Source: Epiperipatus broadwayi (Eukaryota > Onychophora > Udeonychophora > Euonychophora > Peripatidae). Taken from it: DNA of 64,000 bases. The notes beneath the pieces were generated by a model, which was given only the letters and a program-made list of their open reading frames with translations, made no database searches and was not told where the DNA came from. Below are positions 1 to 12,515 of the stretch, piece by piece (position 1 is the first letter of the stretch; every line of letters starts with the position of its first letter). A program made the position numbers and the translations under genes. The stretch covers positions 4,201,092 to 4,265,091 of the forward strand of contig JAQFVV010000020.1 of assembly GCA_028023455.1 (NCBI GenBank). The letters are read 5' to 3'.

Positions 1-256
1 AAGATTCACAGTTTTGTAGTTAAGTTGAGATAAAAGAAGGCTGCTAGAGGGTTACATTAGATCCTAAGATCTAAGTGCAGTGCTCTCAGATCCGAGACTG
101 CTCACTGATGAAGGCCACAAGCCAGAAACTAATCTGGGGATATTGGATGAATAGGCACTAGATGGGGATTTTATGCACCAGCCTTCTGGCATCCATTGAT
201 TACTCTGGCTTGCACTGAGTGGCATATTATATAGAGTTTTGCCTGTTGTAATATAA
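1..256 (+). mobile_element. Hammerhead-bearing repeat family 1, plus copy cut by window edge
   Basis: This is a copy of a repeat (family 1) that recurs at 323-856, 16590-17403, 53596-53668 and 58900-59410. Shared landmarks in order are a segment AGTTTTGTAGTTAAG, a segment with GCTGCTAGAGGGTT, the ribozyme core near 105-134, GGGATTTTATGCAC, a CATCCATTGATTACTC segment and GAGAGTTTTGCCTG. The 5' part of the unit is missing because the window begins here. It has no coding potential. Confidence 0.8.
90..148 (+). ncRNA. Hammerhead ribozyme motif A (decayed)
   Basis: Core strand CTGATGA lies at 105-111 and is followed by GGC-CACAA-GCC (stem-loop II) and GAAAC. Outer stem I is ATCCGA (90-95) with TTGGAT (143-148). 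The cleavage triplet reads ATC instead of GTC, so the short stem III is broken. The copy is probably inactive, but it is clearly the same fold as the intact copy at 685-743. Confidence 0.65.
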
Positions 257-322
257 TCTCTTGTGATATCTTTATTATTTTTAATTTTAATATTTCAATA
301 TAAGTATAATTTATATATCATA

Positions 323-548
323 TGATCACCATCTCTTATGCCAGCACATAGCTGTTATTAAACAGGCAAAACTCTCCATACAGTAGTCACCCTATGCCAA
401 CCAGAGTAATCAATGGATGCCAGCAGGCTTGTGCATAAAATCCCCATCTAGTGCCTATTCATCCAATATCCCCAGACTAGTTTTTGGCTTATAGCCTTCG
501 TCAGTGAGGGGTCTTGGTTCTGAGAGCACTGTATCTAGATCTTATGAG
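323..548 (-). mobile_element. Hammerhead-bearing repeat family 1, minus copy
   Basis: On the minus strand this repeats the same landmarks as 1-256, from the segment before the ribozyme to GAGAGTTTTGCCTG and the AATAACAGCTATG tail. It faces the copy at 1-256 tail to tail, across about 65 bp of AT-rich sequence. A second, shorter minus fragment follows immediately. Confidence 0.8.
461..519 (-). ncRNA. Hammerhead ribozyme motif B (decayed)
   Basis: On the minus strand the order is an ACCAA-type outer stem, CCCCTCA, CTGACGA, GGC-TATAA-GCC, then AAAAAC where GAAAC is expected, then CTAGTC and TGGGG. G12 of the core is changed to A, so this copy should be inactive. The fold is otherwise as in motif C. 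Confidence 0.6.
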
Positions 549-551
549 AGA

Positions 552-654
552 AATAAATGGATGCTAGAAGGCTTGTGCATAAAATACACATCTAGTGCTT
601 ACTCATTCAATATCCCCAGATTAGTTCTGGCATATCCCCAGACTGGTTTCTGGC
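552..654 (-). mobile_element. Family 1 repeat fragments
   Basis: This stretch holds two truncated minus-strand pieces. One contains the GATGCTAGAAGGCTTGTGCA segment and CAATATCCCCAGATTAG. The other is a second copy of the stem III/stem I half of the ribozyme (ATATCCCCAGACTGG). Both are too short to fold. Confidence 0.65.
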
Positions 655-856
655 CCTCCTAAGATCTAGGTGCAGTGCCCTTAGATCCAAGGCCCCTCAC
701 TGACGAAGGCCACAAGCCAGAAACTAGTCTGGGGATATTGGATTAGTAGGTACTAGATGGGGATTTTCTGCACTAAGCCTTTTGTCATCCATTGATTACT
801 CTGGTTGACACAGGGTGGCACTACTGTATGAGAGTTTTGCCTGTTTGATATAATGT
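655..856 (+). mobile_element. Hammerhead-bearing repeat family 1, plus copy
   Basis: This plus-strand copy starts at CCTAAGATCTAGGTGCAGTG and runs to GAGAGTTTTGCCTG. It carries the most intact ribozyme of the left-end cluster. Region 1-856 is therefore an alternating plus/minus/minus/plus arrangement of pieces of one repeat. Confidence 0.8.
685..743 (+). ncRNA. Hammerhead ribozyme motif C (intact core)
   Basis: All core residues are present: CTGACGA at 700-706, GAAA at 720-723 and GTC at 727-729, with predicted cleavage after C729. Stem I pairs CCTCA with TGGGG (one G-U) and ATCCAA (685-690) with TTGGAT (738-743), around an internal loop with ATA on the 3' side. Stem II is GGC/GCC with loop CACAA. 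Its first position is an A-A mismatch where G-C is usual. Stem III is the palindrome ACTAGT, too short for a normal hairpin but able to form 6 bp between two molecules. Confidence 0.75.
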
Positions 857-2035
857 ATATACTTGGAGTTTAGATGTAATTATATGGCATAGAGTCAATA
901 GCTGAAGGGAGCTTGAAAGTCTGTATATTTAATTTTTTTAATCTATAAGGAACCAGTTTTTTAAAAACTTTCAAATGCACAAAACAGATTTTCATGAAAA
1001 GCTAGATATACCTTATTTATTTTTTTGACATAAACTGGTCAATTGACAAAGCTAAGGATACATTTTTTTAATGTGTATGACAAAGGTTTTTTTTTCAAAT
1101 AAGAAGCTAAATTGTAGATTAATCTTTAAAAAATGAGCGTGCCACAATATTTTGTATTTTTATTTGAAACTAAATGCTGTTATTAAAACATTATCTTAAA
1201 ACACTTTAGCAAAAGAGTTCATCGTTATCATTTCAACCATAAACGATCAATTGCATGATAAAAATATTTCATATTTTTAATCTAGTTTCATCAATCCATA
1301 GCCTCTCTTTCACCAGTGATTTCTTTCTAGATCTTTTACAATCTTTTGAGATTAAATAAATAACTTTAACTATCTATTGTTCATCTCTTCTAGCAATATG
1401 CCCAGCGTAGATAATGTGGATTTGATATTTTAAGTCTTGAATACAATGAAGAAACTATACTTTCAACTAAAAATTTGAAATGACTTCAAGATATTTAATA
1501 AAAAAAGTTAAAGTTCCGTAAAAGGACAGGATTTCAGATAAATATTAAAATATCATAGATTAGATAGCAGATATAACCATGTTTATAATGAATCCTAAAG
1601 TCAAGGTAGTTTTTGTCTGCTTTACATAATCTTTATTGTGAATTGTCAAACATTTTACAAGTAAATGTCATAATTTTAAAGCTGTTACATTTTGTGCAAT
1701 TATTGATGTTTCTGAAGTGTGGATATTACTGAAGACTTATAAATACCAACAATAACATCACAAAATTTTATCATCTCACTTGTAAGTTTTCACTAATAAG
1801 ATGAACAAAACTTTTCTTAGAAAAATATATAAGTAAACTGAGAAATCATATGTTGTTGATGATGTAAACATAAAATTAAGGTTATTAACCTATATAGTAA
1901 TTGATTTAATGTCAGATCTATATAATTTGGTTTGGGTGCAAAATTATTAAGATGTTTTGAATTTCATGTTATTAACTTGAATTGTATAAAGAAGTAATAA
2001 TTAAAAGTAAAAACCAAAAACTAATTTAACTATGT
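857..2035. other. Nothing recognised
   Basis: AT-rich sequence without a long open frame, RNA gene or repeat boundary that I can support. Confidence 0.5.
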
Positions 2036-2395
2036 AGATATAATGGCACTCTTTACCGTACAGCTCTAACCTTGGCACTAATGTGAGCTTTGAACATTCC
2101 ATCATCAGATTTTCAATGAAACAGATGGCTGAAGAGTTGTGGGTTGGAGTAGTTTAAAGCCTGTCCATTAAAGTATGAAGATTGGCTATCTTAATATAAA
2201 GCTGAGCACTGATTGTATATATGTGTAAATATGCTAATCTTGACCAAACTAATAATTGCTGGTGATTATTTATCTTTTCAACATGTGTGTGATGGGTCAG
2301 CAATATGAGATGGCATAGAGAGTTGAGGGTCATGTGAAAGTCTGAGTTCTAATCCTATATACATTACATATAGCTCTAAAGTAAATAGAATTTTT
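2036..2395 (+). repeat. Copy of the 0.5-kb element found complete at 44396-44892
   Basis: The segment with GAGCTTTGAACATTCC, CATCATCAGATTTTCAAT, TGAAGAGTTG and CCATTAAAGTATGAAGATTG matches the reverse complement of 44396-44892 in the same order. It is a diverged copy in opposite orientation. The ends are not sharp, and no target-site duplication is visible here. Confidence 0.7.
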
Positions 2396-5300
2396 AATTA
2401 CACTATGAGTAGTAACAATAAATGTATGATTAACGATATTGAATTGAATTTTTGTTGAATTTTTATCATATTATTAAACAATTAATAATGTGCCAGTATT
2501 GTGATTGGTGGATTTCAATAGCACATTAATAAATGTGATATTAAAATGCTGAAAACTCAAACATATAATAGTTCATTATAAGGAAATACTATTCATGTGG
2601 CAGATGGTTACTGAAAAGTAGTAGTAATAATAATGATAATGGGAATAGTAATAATATTAATACTTTAAGTAAGCAAACTTTACCTTTCTTGTTTTTGTCA
2701 ACTTATTCTTAATCAGGTATTGCAAAATGAAATTTTGTTATAGTATATTACTTTCTCAACTTATGCTTCTTTGCAATAGACCACTCCAAAGGATTACTTC
2801 ATTTGTTAATATAGTAGTAATTGATTAATCAATAGTAGTGCCAACACAATTCCCACGATCTGTTTTTAAATATCTTAAAATAAGACAATGTTTCCAAAGT
2901 GTGTATATTATATGTGCCCTGGCCATATAAAGATCATTTATCTAGAAAAATGATTAATGGAATTTAGCCCTACTATCTAGTATTCATTGACTTATTCTTT
3001 GCTTTCAAAACTGGGTCAGAACAAAATAATAATCCCCATTGTTTATTATAAAAAGCTGTTAAAATTTTATGATAAATAAAATAAAATCCAAATAAAGTAT
3101 GATTGCTATGCTAAATAAGCTTTTAATTTAACAAAAATATTTAATTGATTCCCCAGAAGTATCCGAAATATTTTAGTGGTAATATAGTAACACATAAACC
3201 AAAAATTTGAAAAATTATTTTTAAAAAGGCATTTAGAAATATTTAAAAAATAAGAATAAAAACAAAATTTAAAAGATAAAATTAAATATTCCAAGGTAAT
3301 AGAAGAGAATGTATATATTTCTTTTAAAAATTACCAACAAAAATAGATGTCTCGAATTAATTTTTTTATTTATGTGTATGTGTGTGCATATGTTAACAAT
3401 TAATATTTATGCTGTAGAAATATAAATAGATATCAAATTTTATAGATGCAGTCATAAACTCCAATATTATGAAACCACAATTATTCATTATGGTAAAAAT
3501 TTTAGACTATATCCTCTCACTATATATATTATAACCATCACTAATAGTATGATAGAGACTTAAAACATCTATATCTCCAATATCCAGTTTGATATTTTTA
3601 TATATTAGAAATATGAACCGTTTGATTTTCAAACTTAAATTTATTTGAAATCAACAAGACATATCTAATACATTCAATTCTTTAATCTTCTACCAATAAA
3701 AATCTCTTACAAGATGGAAATAATCATATATATATATACACACACACACACTATAATGGAAACATGCTATAACCAATTTAAATTGACATTTATATAACTG
3801 ATAACTGATTAATGTTTTATTTAATATTTTAAACTTGAAGAACAATATTATATATATATATTCACGTTACAATAATCGGACTGAGATGGTAAACAAATAT
3901 ACAACCTGGGGCCATCTTTCAAAACTGTTGCACTTCTTAACTGTAAAAAGCAAATACCTCTCCTGTAGATATTTTTTATCTATATAGAAGATAAACCCTC
4001 AGGCACCATCCAGCTAAATCTCACTGGCATATCAACAAAAGAAAGTTTTAAAATATTTCAAACACTTGATTCCCTTGGCTAGCACAAAGAACAAGAAACT
4101 TACAGATTCAAACTAGCAGACAATGTATATTAAAAACATATATATATAATGGACACAATTTGATCTTAATTAATATTATATCGTGAATATGAGGAGAGAG
4201 AATTAAGTGAAATTAACAACTTAAAAACAGATATACTTCCAAAAAGACATAGAATTATAATCAAAATAAACAGGAAATTAAATTACATTAATTATAGATT
4301 TCCTTACTATAGATCTGTCCATTTATAAATAAGAGTGAACTCAATTACTTTTAGTTTTATAAAGTTTATAAAGAGAATAAAGTTTGTTTAGACTTTAGAT
4401 TTATCATATATCTTTATATTTACTTAGGTTTTATTATAGCTTTGTTTCTGGAATGCACTCCTGTGTTCTTTAATGTTGACAGAGTTCATAACTGGAATTC
4501 CCAAATTCTTTTAGCTGTTGATCAGTCCTCCTTTCCAGGGCAACATATATCTTGGGTCTTGTCCAGCAATAATATTTTCTAATAATGGGTATAAATCTCA
4601 GCAATGGTGGCCAAAGATATTTACTACATTTCAGGTGGTCAAATGAAACAACTAGATGGTGAACATAGGTTAGCAATACATGGTGATTTTAAGACATCCA
4701 TGTATTTAGCTGTACATTTCTGATGGATGAGCTGGTTGTTCTTGAAGAAGGAATCAGCAAACTTTGTAGAGCAAGATGGCAATAGAATGAATATAGTACA
4801 CTGTTGAACTGACAGCAAACTAAATAACAGACTCTTAATAGAAAAACTCAGCAGAATCAATACAATAGAAATTTTGTAACTTTTATATCCTGGTCAATCA
4901 TTGTCAGATACTACCCAAATTATTAATTAGTTTTTCAAATTCCACTTTTTTTAATTAATTAATTAATCCTCTCTTTTTTTAATAACAACCTTGATTAATA
5001 TTATTATTTAACCAGTTGGAAATATTAGCAACCTATGACCACTCAATCCAAAATAAATGAAGAAAAGGGCATACTAAAGGCTTATAAATGACATCACAAT
5101 GGCAAGTCATAGAAATCAAAATACAAGAAAGTCTTCACACAAGTTTCAAGTTGGAGATAAAGTTCTGATAAAACTTCTACACCCAAATAGACCACAGGAA
5201 AATAAATACAATATGCCATCATTAAGCAAACATGTCCCAATGCATTTTGGATAAACGAGGAAGGATATATTTGGAGCATGCATAATGCCTGCATCTTAAA

Positions 5301-6239
5301 ACACTACTTTGGCTGCTCATAATAACCTATGGTGATCCCATCAAATTAATCACACAGCTAAAGAATAAAAGTAACCACAAAGAAAAGTACAAAGGCAATA
5401 TAAATCACATCTAAGAAAAATAAAAACAGGTAATTAATGCAAAAAAATCGTACATGACAAGGGATATTGACTTTAATAAGGGTATTCTCCAGGTAATGCT
5501 GAAATGCAATCACTGAAATACTTTGAGACTAACTAAGACACAGGAGTCAATCCAAACCAATAGATGGATGCTCCAATACTTAGTTAGACTATGAATCTAG
5601 TAAGTCTCAAATAAACCTATATCCCATCTATGACAAAGACACATTAATGGCTGCTTCAACCATAAAATAATCAAAGCACCTAAATCTACATTACCCCATA
5701 AATGATATGGTCTAGCCATAAAAGACATGGTTAAACTTCTGAAAATTAGCAGTAAAAAATGAAGCAATCAAAAAATAGGTGTTTTAAGCCTTCATCCAAT
5801 ACAAAAATAGCCCTACATCAAAGACATACCAACACACTTAAAATTTTAACCCTGTAAGGGTGACTTCTAACAAACAACCTACCTGTACTAATCTACTTCA
5901 TACTAAGCCTAACCAAGTAATTATCAAATAACAGTTATCCTTTGCCAAAGACATATATATGCAAAACATCACATTAAATAAATTATGTTTTTAAAAAAAG
6001 AGATAAATTTTTAGATTAAACATTAAGAATATATATATATGTATAATATAACTAACCACAAGTATCATTAACTAACTGACATTATGACATGACTGTAGAT
6101 AAAACATAACCTAATGTCAAGTATATTGCTAAGCAAAGCTTGAAAATGAAAAGATAATTCCAATAATTTAATAATATTATGTCAATGTATATTATGCAAC
6201 GATGAACAATTACAGCAAGCATGGAAAATGAGAGCTATT
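2396..6239. other. No gene recognised; microsatellites and a T-poor stretch
   Basis: This stretch holds a TA/CA microsatellite near 3727-3753 and small TA runs near 3850 and 6035. About 5050-5960 is unusually poor in T and rich in A and C on the plus strand. The short open frames between 4470 and 5294 on the minus strand match nothing I know. Confidence 0.45.
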
Positions 6240-8550
6240 GCCTGATTCTACCACCTTGTTATTATAATTGCAAAGATTGCATGAGAAAGTCAACATCTCA
6301 GTCACTGTATTTTTTAGAACTAAACAAGACTTTTATTTTCATATTTTGAGAAAATCCATTGAACAATACTTTTGTCTTTTTAACATTTATCTTTAGTTCT
6401 ACTTTCCCTACTTTCATCTGATAACTCCTGCAACATTTCCTGCAGCTCTAAAACATTATTTGCAAAAACAACTACATCATGTGTGAAATCTAAATTAAAT
6501 AACTTAAAAAATCTCCATTTACTTTCACTCCTTTAGCTTCTCATTTTAAATCCAAAATACTTCTTGCAGCACTGCTATAAAAAGTTTTGGAGATATAGAG
6601 TCACCCAGTCTTATACCCTTCTCTATGTTGACTTTCCTAGTATCATTATGTAATCTAATTGTTGCTGTTGCATTTTTATAAATATTCTTCAAAAGATGAC
6701 CATATGCTGGATGTATATCTTGATGACCCAATGCTTTAATCACTGAATAAATGTTTATAGAATCAAATGTCTTTTTATAATCTACAAATCCAAAGCATAA
6801 TGGCAACTCATATTCATTACTACTTTGAATCAATAACTTCTCTCAATACCTTGATATGATCTAATGTACTAAAACCACTTTTAAATCCAGCTTGTTCTCT
6901 TTGCTGGTAGAAATACAATGTTCTGGGTAAATGAGTTGCAATTATCTTGGTAAATATTTTGTATAAAACTGATAAAAGGATAATAGATCTGTAATTTCTA
7001 TTATCTTCTTTATCACCTTTTTTAAATATTACTATTAATACTGCATTCTTCCAATCATTTGGTACATGTTTATCATTTAGACATTTGGTATATAACTTTG
7101 CTAAAAAAATTTATTTCTTCACCTGCTTCTTTTAATATATCAATTATAATTCCATCACTACCTAGAGCATTTTCTTTCTTCATAAATTTAATTGCACATC
7201 TCACTTCTTCATTTAAAATTCAGGGCATTTTGGAAAATATAATAGATATAGGAGACACTTGCTCTTTATTACTATATAATTCTTGATAGAAGTCTTCTAC
7301 CCATTTCATGATGTCACCTCCTTTTACTAATAATTTCATCTTTTTTTCTTATTGCAGATATAATTTTCTATCAATACCAAAATGTTGTTTTACACTCTTG
7401 AGACTTTTATTCTCTTCTACAGCATTCCTTGCTCACAGTTATAATTTCTTATATCATTTTCAGCTCTTTTCCACACCATTTTACAAAATTCGAGCTATTC
7501 AATTCTTTTTAATGCATCATTTTTTTATATTTTCATATTCCTTCTTTTCTTGATAAATTCTCTAAACTCAATAGAAATTTATTGGTCAATTGCTGCTTCT
7601 TTCTATCAGCTATCTTTGTTGCAGTTTTTAAAAGAGTATCAGTTATTTTCTTATTCATTTCATTCAAATCTGAATCATGTTCAACATCTACTAATACTTG
7701 AAACCAATTTGTAAGTTCTAAGTTAAATTCATTAGAATGTTTCTGAAGATTAGGAATATCAACTGTAAATATTGTTTTTATTAATAATTTTTGTCTCTCT
7801 AGTTTTCCATTAACACATATCTTACATCTTACTAGTGAATTTATTAAAAATATTACAATCTTGAAATATATATTTTCTGTTAAGTCAAAATATAATCCAA
7901 TTCTGCTCTATGTTCATTTGGATGCTTTCATGTCCATTTCCTGTTAACAATTTTCTCAAAATAAAAAAAAAAAAAAAGAATTCATAATATAAAGTTTTTC
8001 TTTTTCTGCAAACTCCACAAGTCTATATCCTCTCTCATTTCTATTACTATAACCAAATTTGCCTACAACATTTTCATCTTTCATTTGTTTACCAATTCTA
8101 GCATTAAAGTCTCCTATAACAATTTTAAAATGTTGTTTACTTTGATCAAAAGCATTTTGTAATCCATATAAAAATCTTCTACTATTTCATCACTATGAGA
8201 ATTTGTTGGGGCATAAACCTGAATTTTCTGCATTTGGCATCTACTATTAAGTTGAATAAATCTTGCCACTGAGTCTAATACACCATCAATCTTCACAATA
8301 ATTCCTACTCCACTTTTACTTTCAATATTTGTGCCTTTCTAATAGAGCACATTTCTACTTTTTAAGATCAACTGTCTCTTCACCTTTTCTTCTAACTTTA
8401 TTTCTTCCAATTATCTTCATTCACTTGAAAGTGATCTGCAGTTGGACGTAAGTCATCATCAAATGGCAGCCTGGGTCCATGATCAAGGGATTCTTAGTAC
8501 CCTCCACCTTCAGCCACACTGTTTTGGCTCATGACCCTACAGCCTCCTGG
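6240..8550 (-). pseudogene. RTE-like LINE relic (endonuclease + reverse transcriptase)
   Basis: This is a decayed non-LTR retrotransposon read on the minus strand. The APE-type endonuclease half shows YAPTNSHSDEIVEDFY (about 8215-8165) and GDFNARIG (about 8117-8091), then NERGYRLVEFAEKEKLYIMN. The RT half shows KKENALGSDGIIIDILKEAG, then VPNDWKNAVLIVIFKKGD, NYRSIILLSVLYKIFTKII, EQAGFKSGFSTLDHI, FVDYKKTFDSI (about 6790) and GDSISPKLF (about 6600). These match the endonuclease-RT proteins common in animal genomes. The frame is broken by several shifts and stops, and an A-run expansion lies near 7970. The catalytic FADD box reads FTHD at 6475-6489, so it cannot be active. The 3' end near 6240 is approximate. 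Confidence 0.9.
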
Positions 8551-9308
8551 TAATAAGGGCCATGATTTATTTAGTCTGTCATGATTGTATATATCTATTA
8601 GAAAAGTTTTTTCATTCACACATGCATTCATTCTGCCTTATTATGAAACTGAGAAAAAAGACTATAGTGTTTCTTAATCTTAAACTCAGAAGCAAAAAGC
8701 TAATAAACTCATTGCACTGGCTAGTACATGTTTTTGGGCAGCCCATCCATGTTCATATACTATATGAATAATCACATAGTAATAACAACTGCAATGACAA
8801 GAATGTATTGAGTGGGTATTAGGAATTTGCCCTATTCAGTTCCTTTAAGGCATCCATGAGGAATCAAAGAGTCTCCTTTCAGTTAACAGAAAACTACTTT
8901 TTGAAGTAGTATATATATATATTAAGAACTGGAGATATTTTATATCATGTACATTATCTTATAGAAATATCCTAACTGGAACTGTCAATACTGAGCTGTT
9001 AGTTAACACAGATAGTAATAATAGCATGCATCTCAGTACTATATCAAACTCAACCAGCAAGAAATCAACTAGGCAACTTCTCTTCTCCCAACTTTGTAAG
9101 TTTTTAGTTAAACAGAATTTTAATATTTATATCATATATTACCGATTGATAAGCAAAAAGATTAAAGTTAAATATTTTTTTCTTTTTTAATTAATAAAAA
9201 GATTATAATTGTATCACAATGTTTTAAATTATGTTTATCAAATCAATTTATAGATTCAATCTTCTAAATATAAACATATTGAAAACAATTTTTATAATTA
9301 CATTATAT
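8551..9308. other. Nothing recognised
   Basis: AT-rich spacer between the LINE relic and the LTR element. No supported feature. Confidence 0.4.
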
Positions 9309-9312
9309 ACAT

Positions 9313-11392
9313 TGTAACGATATATAAATATGTCGTTACATTAATTTAAAATAAAAACTTAAAAGTTCGCAAATAAAAGGAAAAAACTAAACGCTAAAAT
9401 TAAAATGTTTGTTAAACATATATATATATATTCGCACAGATGCTAAACTTTAAAAATATTTTTTTCATAAACAAAAAAAAAAGTATTTGAACGTATTTTT
9501 TTAATAAAAAAATACAAGATTGAAATATAAAAATATTTTAATAAAAAAATAACGTAAGTTAAAATAAAAACAGGTATTAATTAATTCCTGTAATCTGTAA
9601 ATGGAAATGATTGTTTATTAATTATCTAAAAGCTGTGTAATTAAAAAGTCAGATGAAAAGTTAGATAAGAAAATAAAGAGAAATTAGCTTGACCAATGGA
9701 AGCACTAAGCCTTGGCTCGGACCCTAACGAAAGTGATGGATTAGTGACGTTTTGTTAATTGAATCCGTGTGGATAATATAAAAAGGGAAATACAGTTTTT
9801 TCTGGAGTTCCAGCATTGTGTGTTTGAGAATTGTGGTAGGACGCACATACCACACTCTCTATTTAAAAGAAAAATGAAAAGACTGTGATACCTTGAACCA
9901 GCTATTGCCATCTCCAGGACATTATCTTCCAATGGAGGCATCGCGGGAATTAAAATCAGAAACCTGGACTCTTCTACCATAAGCTATATGAAATGAACAA
10001 TTATTAAAATCAATTACGAACTTTCGTCAAGTTTTACAAATTAATAAACAAGCCAACTTAAATGTTAAAATGGACTCTTATCTGACTTTTGTAAGTTTTT
10101 AAATCAAATTAATAATGTTTAATTTTATATGTTTTCCGATTGATAAAAATCATTTCCATTTTTTTTTTCTTTCTTATTGTATAAATTGTTTATTGTTTAA
10201 ATTTTAAATGATGAAATTTAGGTTGGGTATAGACGTTGCATAGATTCGTTAGCGGTTGATAATGTTGTGGTTTTCACATTCGATTAGAATATATGTCAAC
10301 GATATCACTGCAAGCATCTTACGATGAATGCTAATGGGATTTGTATATTCCCTATGCAAGTGACGTTTATCGATGACTTTGTATTTTGATCGGTTGTGTT
10401 TAATTTGGAATGTTTTTGACCGTGGAATCTGTGCAGCTGATCTGTACTCAACATTTTAAAACAAATTTTATAAAATGCATTTGTGCGAACGTATTTAAAT
10501 GTTAAATTTAAGTCGGGCGTGAATGGCTATATAGTTTTGTAAAGTTATATTAAGGGAGGGTAATCTTAGGTTATTCATTTCGTAGTTGAATTGGTTCAAT
10601 GGATTGGATATATTTGTGTAATTAGTAGATGTAGTATGAGGTCCGCTACAGGCAGGATTATAGATATACACCACACACCCTCTGTTTGCCTATGGATGGG
10701 TTTGTAAGTCGGCAGAAGACCGCAGTCCATTCCTATGGAGTTTTTTGTTTATTGTTCTACTTGCCAACAGATGTCACATTCCTGTTGGTGGAGAGTCAAT
10801 GTCTTCTCTATTTCTTCTTATTGTTCAGATGTACGTTTCCTGACAGTATAGTATTTTGTGTTATCGTATCATGCTACATTGAATACATGAATGTATCAGA
10901 TGGATTGGCGCCAGTTTGGTTGCGAAATTTGTTGCCTAAGGTTAAATCAGGAAAGAATATTTTCTTTTCAAATGCAGATCTATGTAGTCTATTCATACTT
11001 GACTATCTAAATTAAATATTAAACTCATTGAAACTTAGTTAAATGTAAAATTAAAAGTTAATATAAAAATCTAAAATGTTAAACTTATTCCTCAAAATTT
11101 AAATGTTATTTTATATGTGCGTAAATAAATATTTTTATGTGTTAATTTCTGGCAGTGGCTTTTATTCTTTTATATTTAAGATATAAAATTTATAGATTTT
11201 TATCTCTGCGTCTCCACTGAGCTAGTGACTTGGGCTAACGATCGGAATATTTAAATAAAGTGGAATCTTAACAGCGCGTATCTGCCTACTTTATAAATTT
11301 TTCTAGGCTCAAATGCCTAGATGGCGCCCTGGTAGTTGCAGATATTGTTTTTGCGGTTAGATTCGATCTTCTCTTACATTTCGATCGTTATA
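9313..11392 (+). mobile_element. Solo LTR-like element, copy 1
   Basis: This ~2.08-kb block is homologous along its length to 42537-45206. It starts TGTAACGAT and ends ATCGTTATA, near-inverted ends. It is flanked by the 4-bp duplication ACAT (9309-9312 and 11393-11396). A small hairpin, TGTAACG...CGTTACA, sits at the 5' end, as in many Gypsy-type LTRs. A TATA box (TATAAAA, 9777-9783) and AATAAA signal (11124-11129) lie in promoter and polyadenylation order, implying plus-strand transcription. No gag-pol remains, so I read it as a solo LTR. An open frame of 109 codons at 10686-11015 is not conserved in copy 2. Confidence 0.75.
9777..9783 (+). promoter_or_regulatory. TATA box of the LTR-like element
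   Basis: TATAAAA sits about 465 bp into the element. The second copy has an ACATATAAAGAA sequence at the corresponding place near 42984-42995. The position fits a U3/R boundary, but the start site is not determined. Confidence 0.45.
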
Positions 11393-11396
11393 ACAT

Positions 11397-11690
11397 TTTA
11401 AAACCATAACTTTGTTTATATCAAAATAGCCTTTCTTTTTCTATATTAATTTAGATTTTTGTCAGAGTCAGAAATAAATTAAATTATTTATATAAAAAAA
11501 AAACATAATTAAATTTAAATCATTTTATTTCAAAAGATCAAAATATATTATTACTTTCTCAATTAATATTTAAATCAATCTAGATTTTTATTTTAACATT
11601 TAACAAATAAATTTTAACTCAATTTTTTACTTTTTTTTATAAACTCTAAAGATATGTGTATATAAGGTTACACATCCTGGTTATATATAT
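11397..11690. other. Nothing recognised
   Basis: AT-rich spacer between the LTR-like element and the GATA satellite. Confidence 0.4.
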
Positions 11691-11696
11691 ATGAAT

Positions 11697-12515
<819 letters not shown>

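Noticed and set aside
4470-4860. Two adjacent minus-strand frames with a WPPLLRFIPIIRKYYCWTRP segment
   Set aside because: The segment vaguely recalls an integrase zinc-binding or linker region, but the defining H and C residues are missing, so no family is assigned.
10686-11015. 109-codon open frame
   Set aside because: It lies inside the LTR-like element. The homologous stretch at about 43660-43960 does not keep the frame, and no known motif is present.
11322-11328. TGGCGCC as an LTR-retrotransposon primer-binding site (also 45156-45162)
   Set aside because: Homology between the two copies and the 4-bp TSDs place the element ends 44-70 bp further downstream, so the motif lies inside the element and not just after an LTR.
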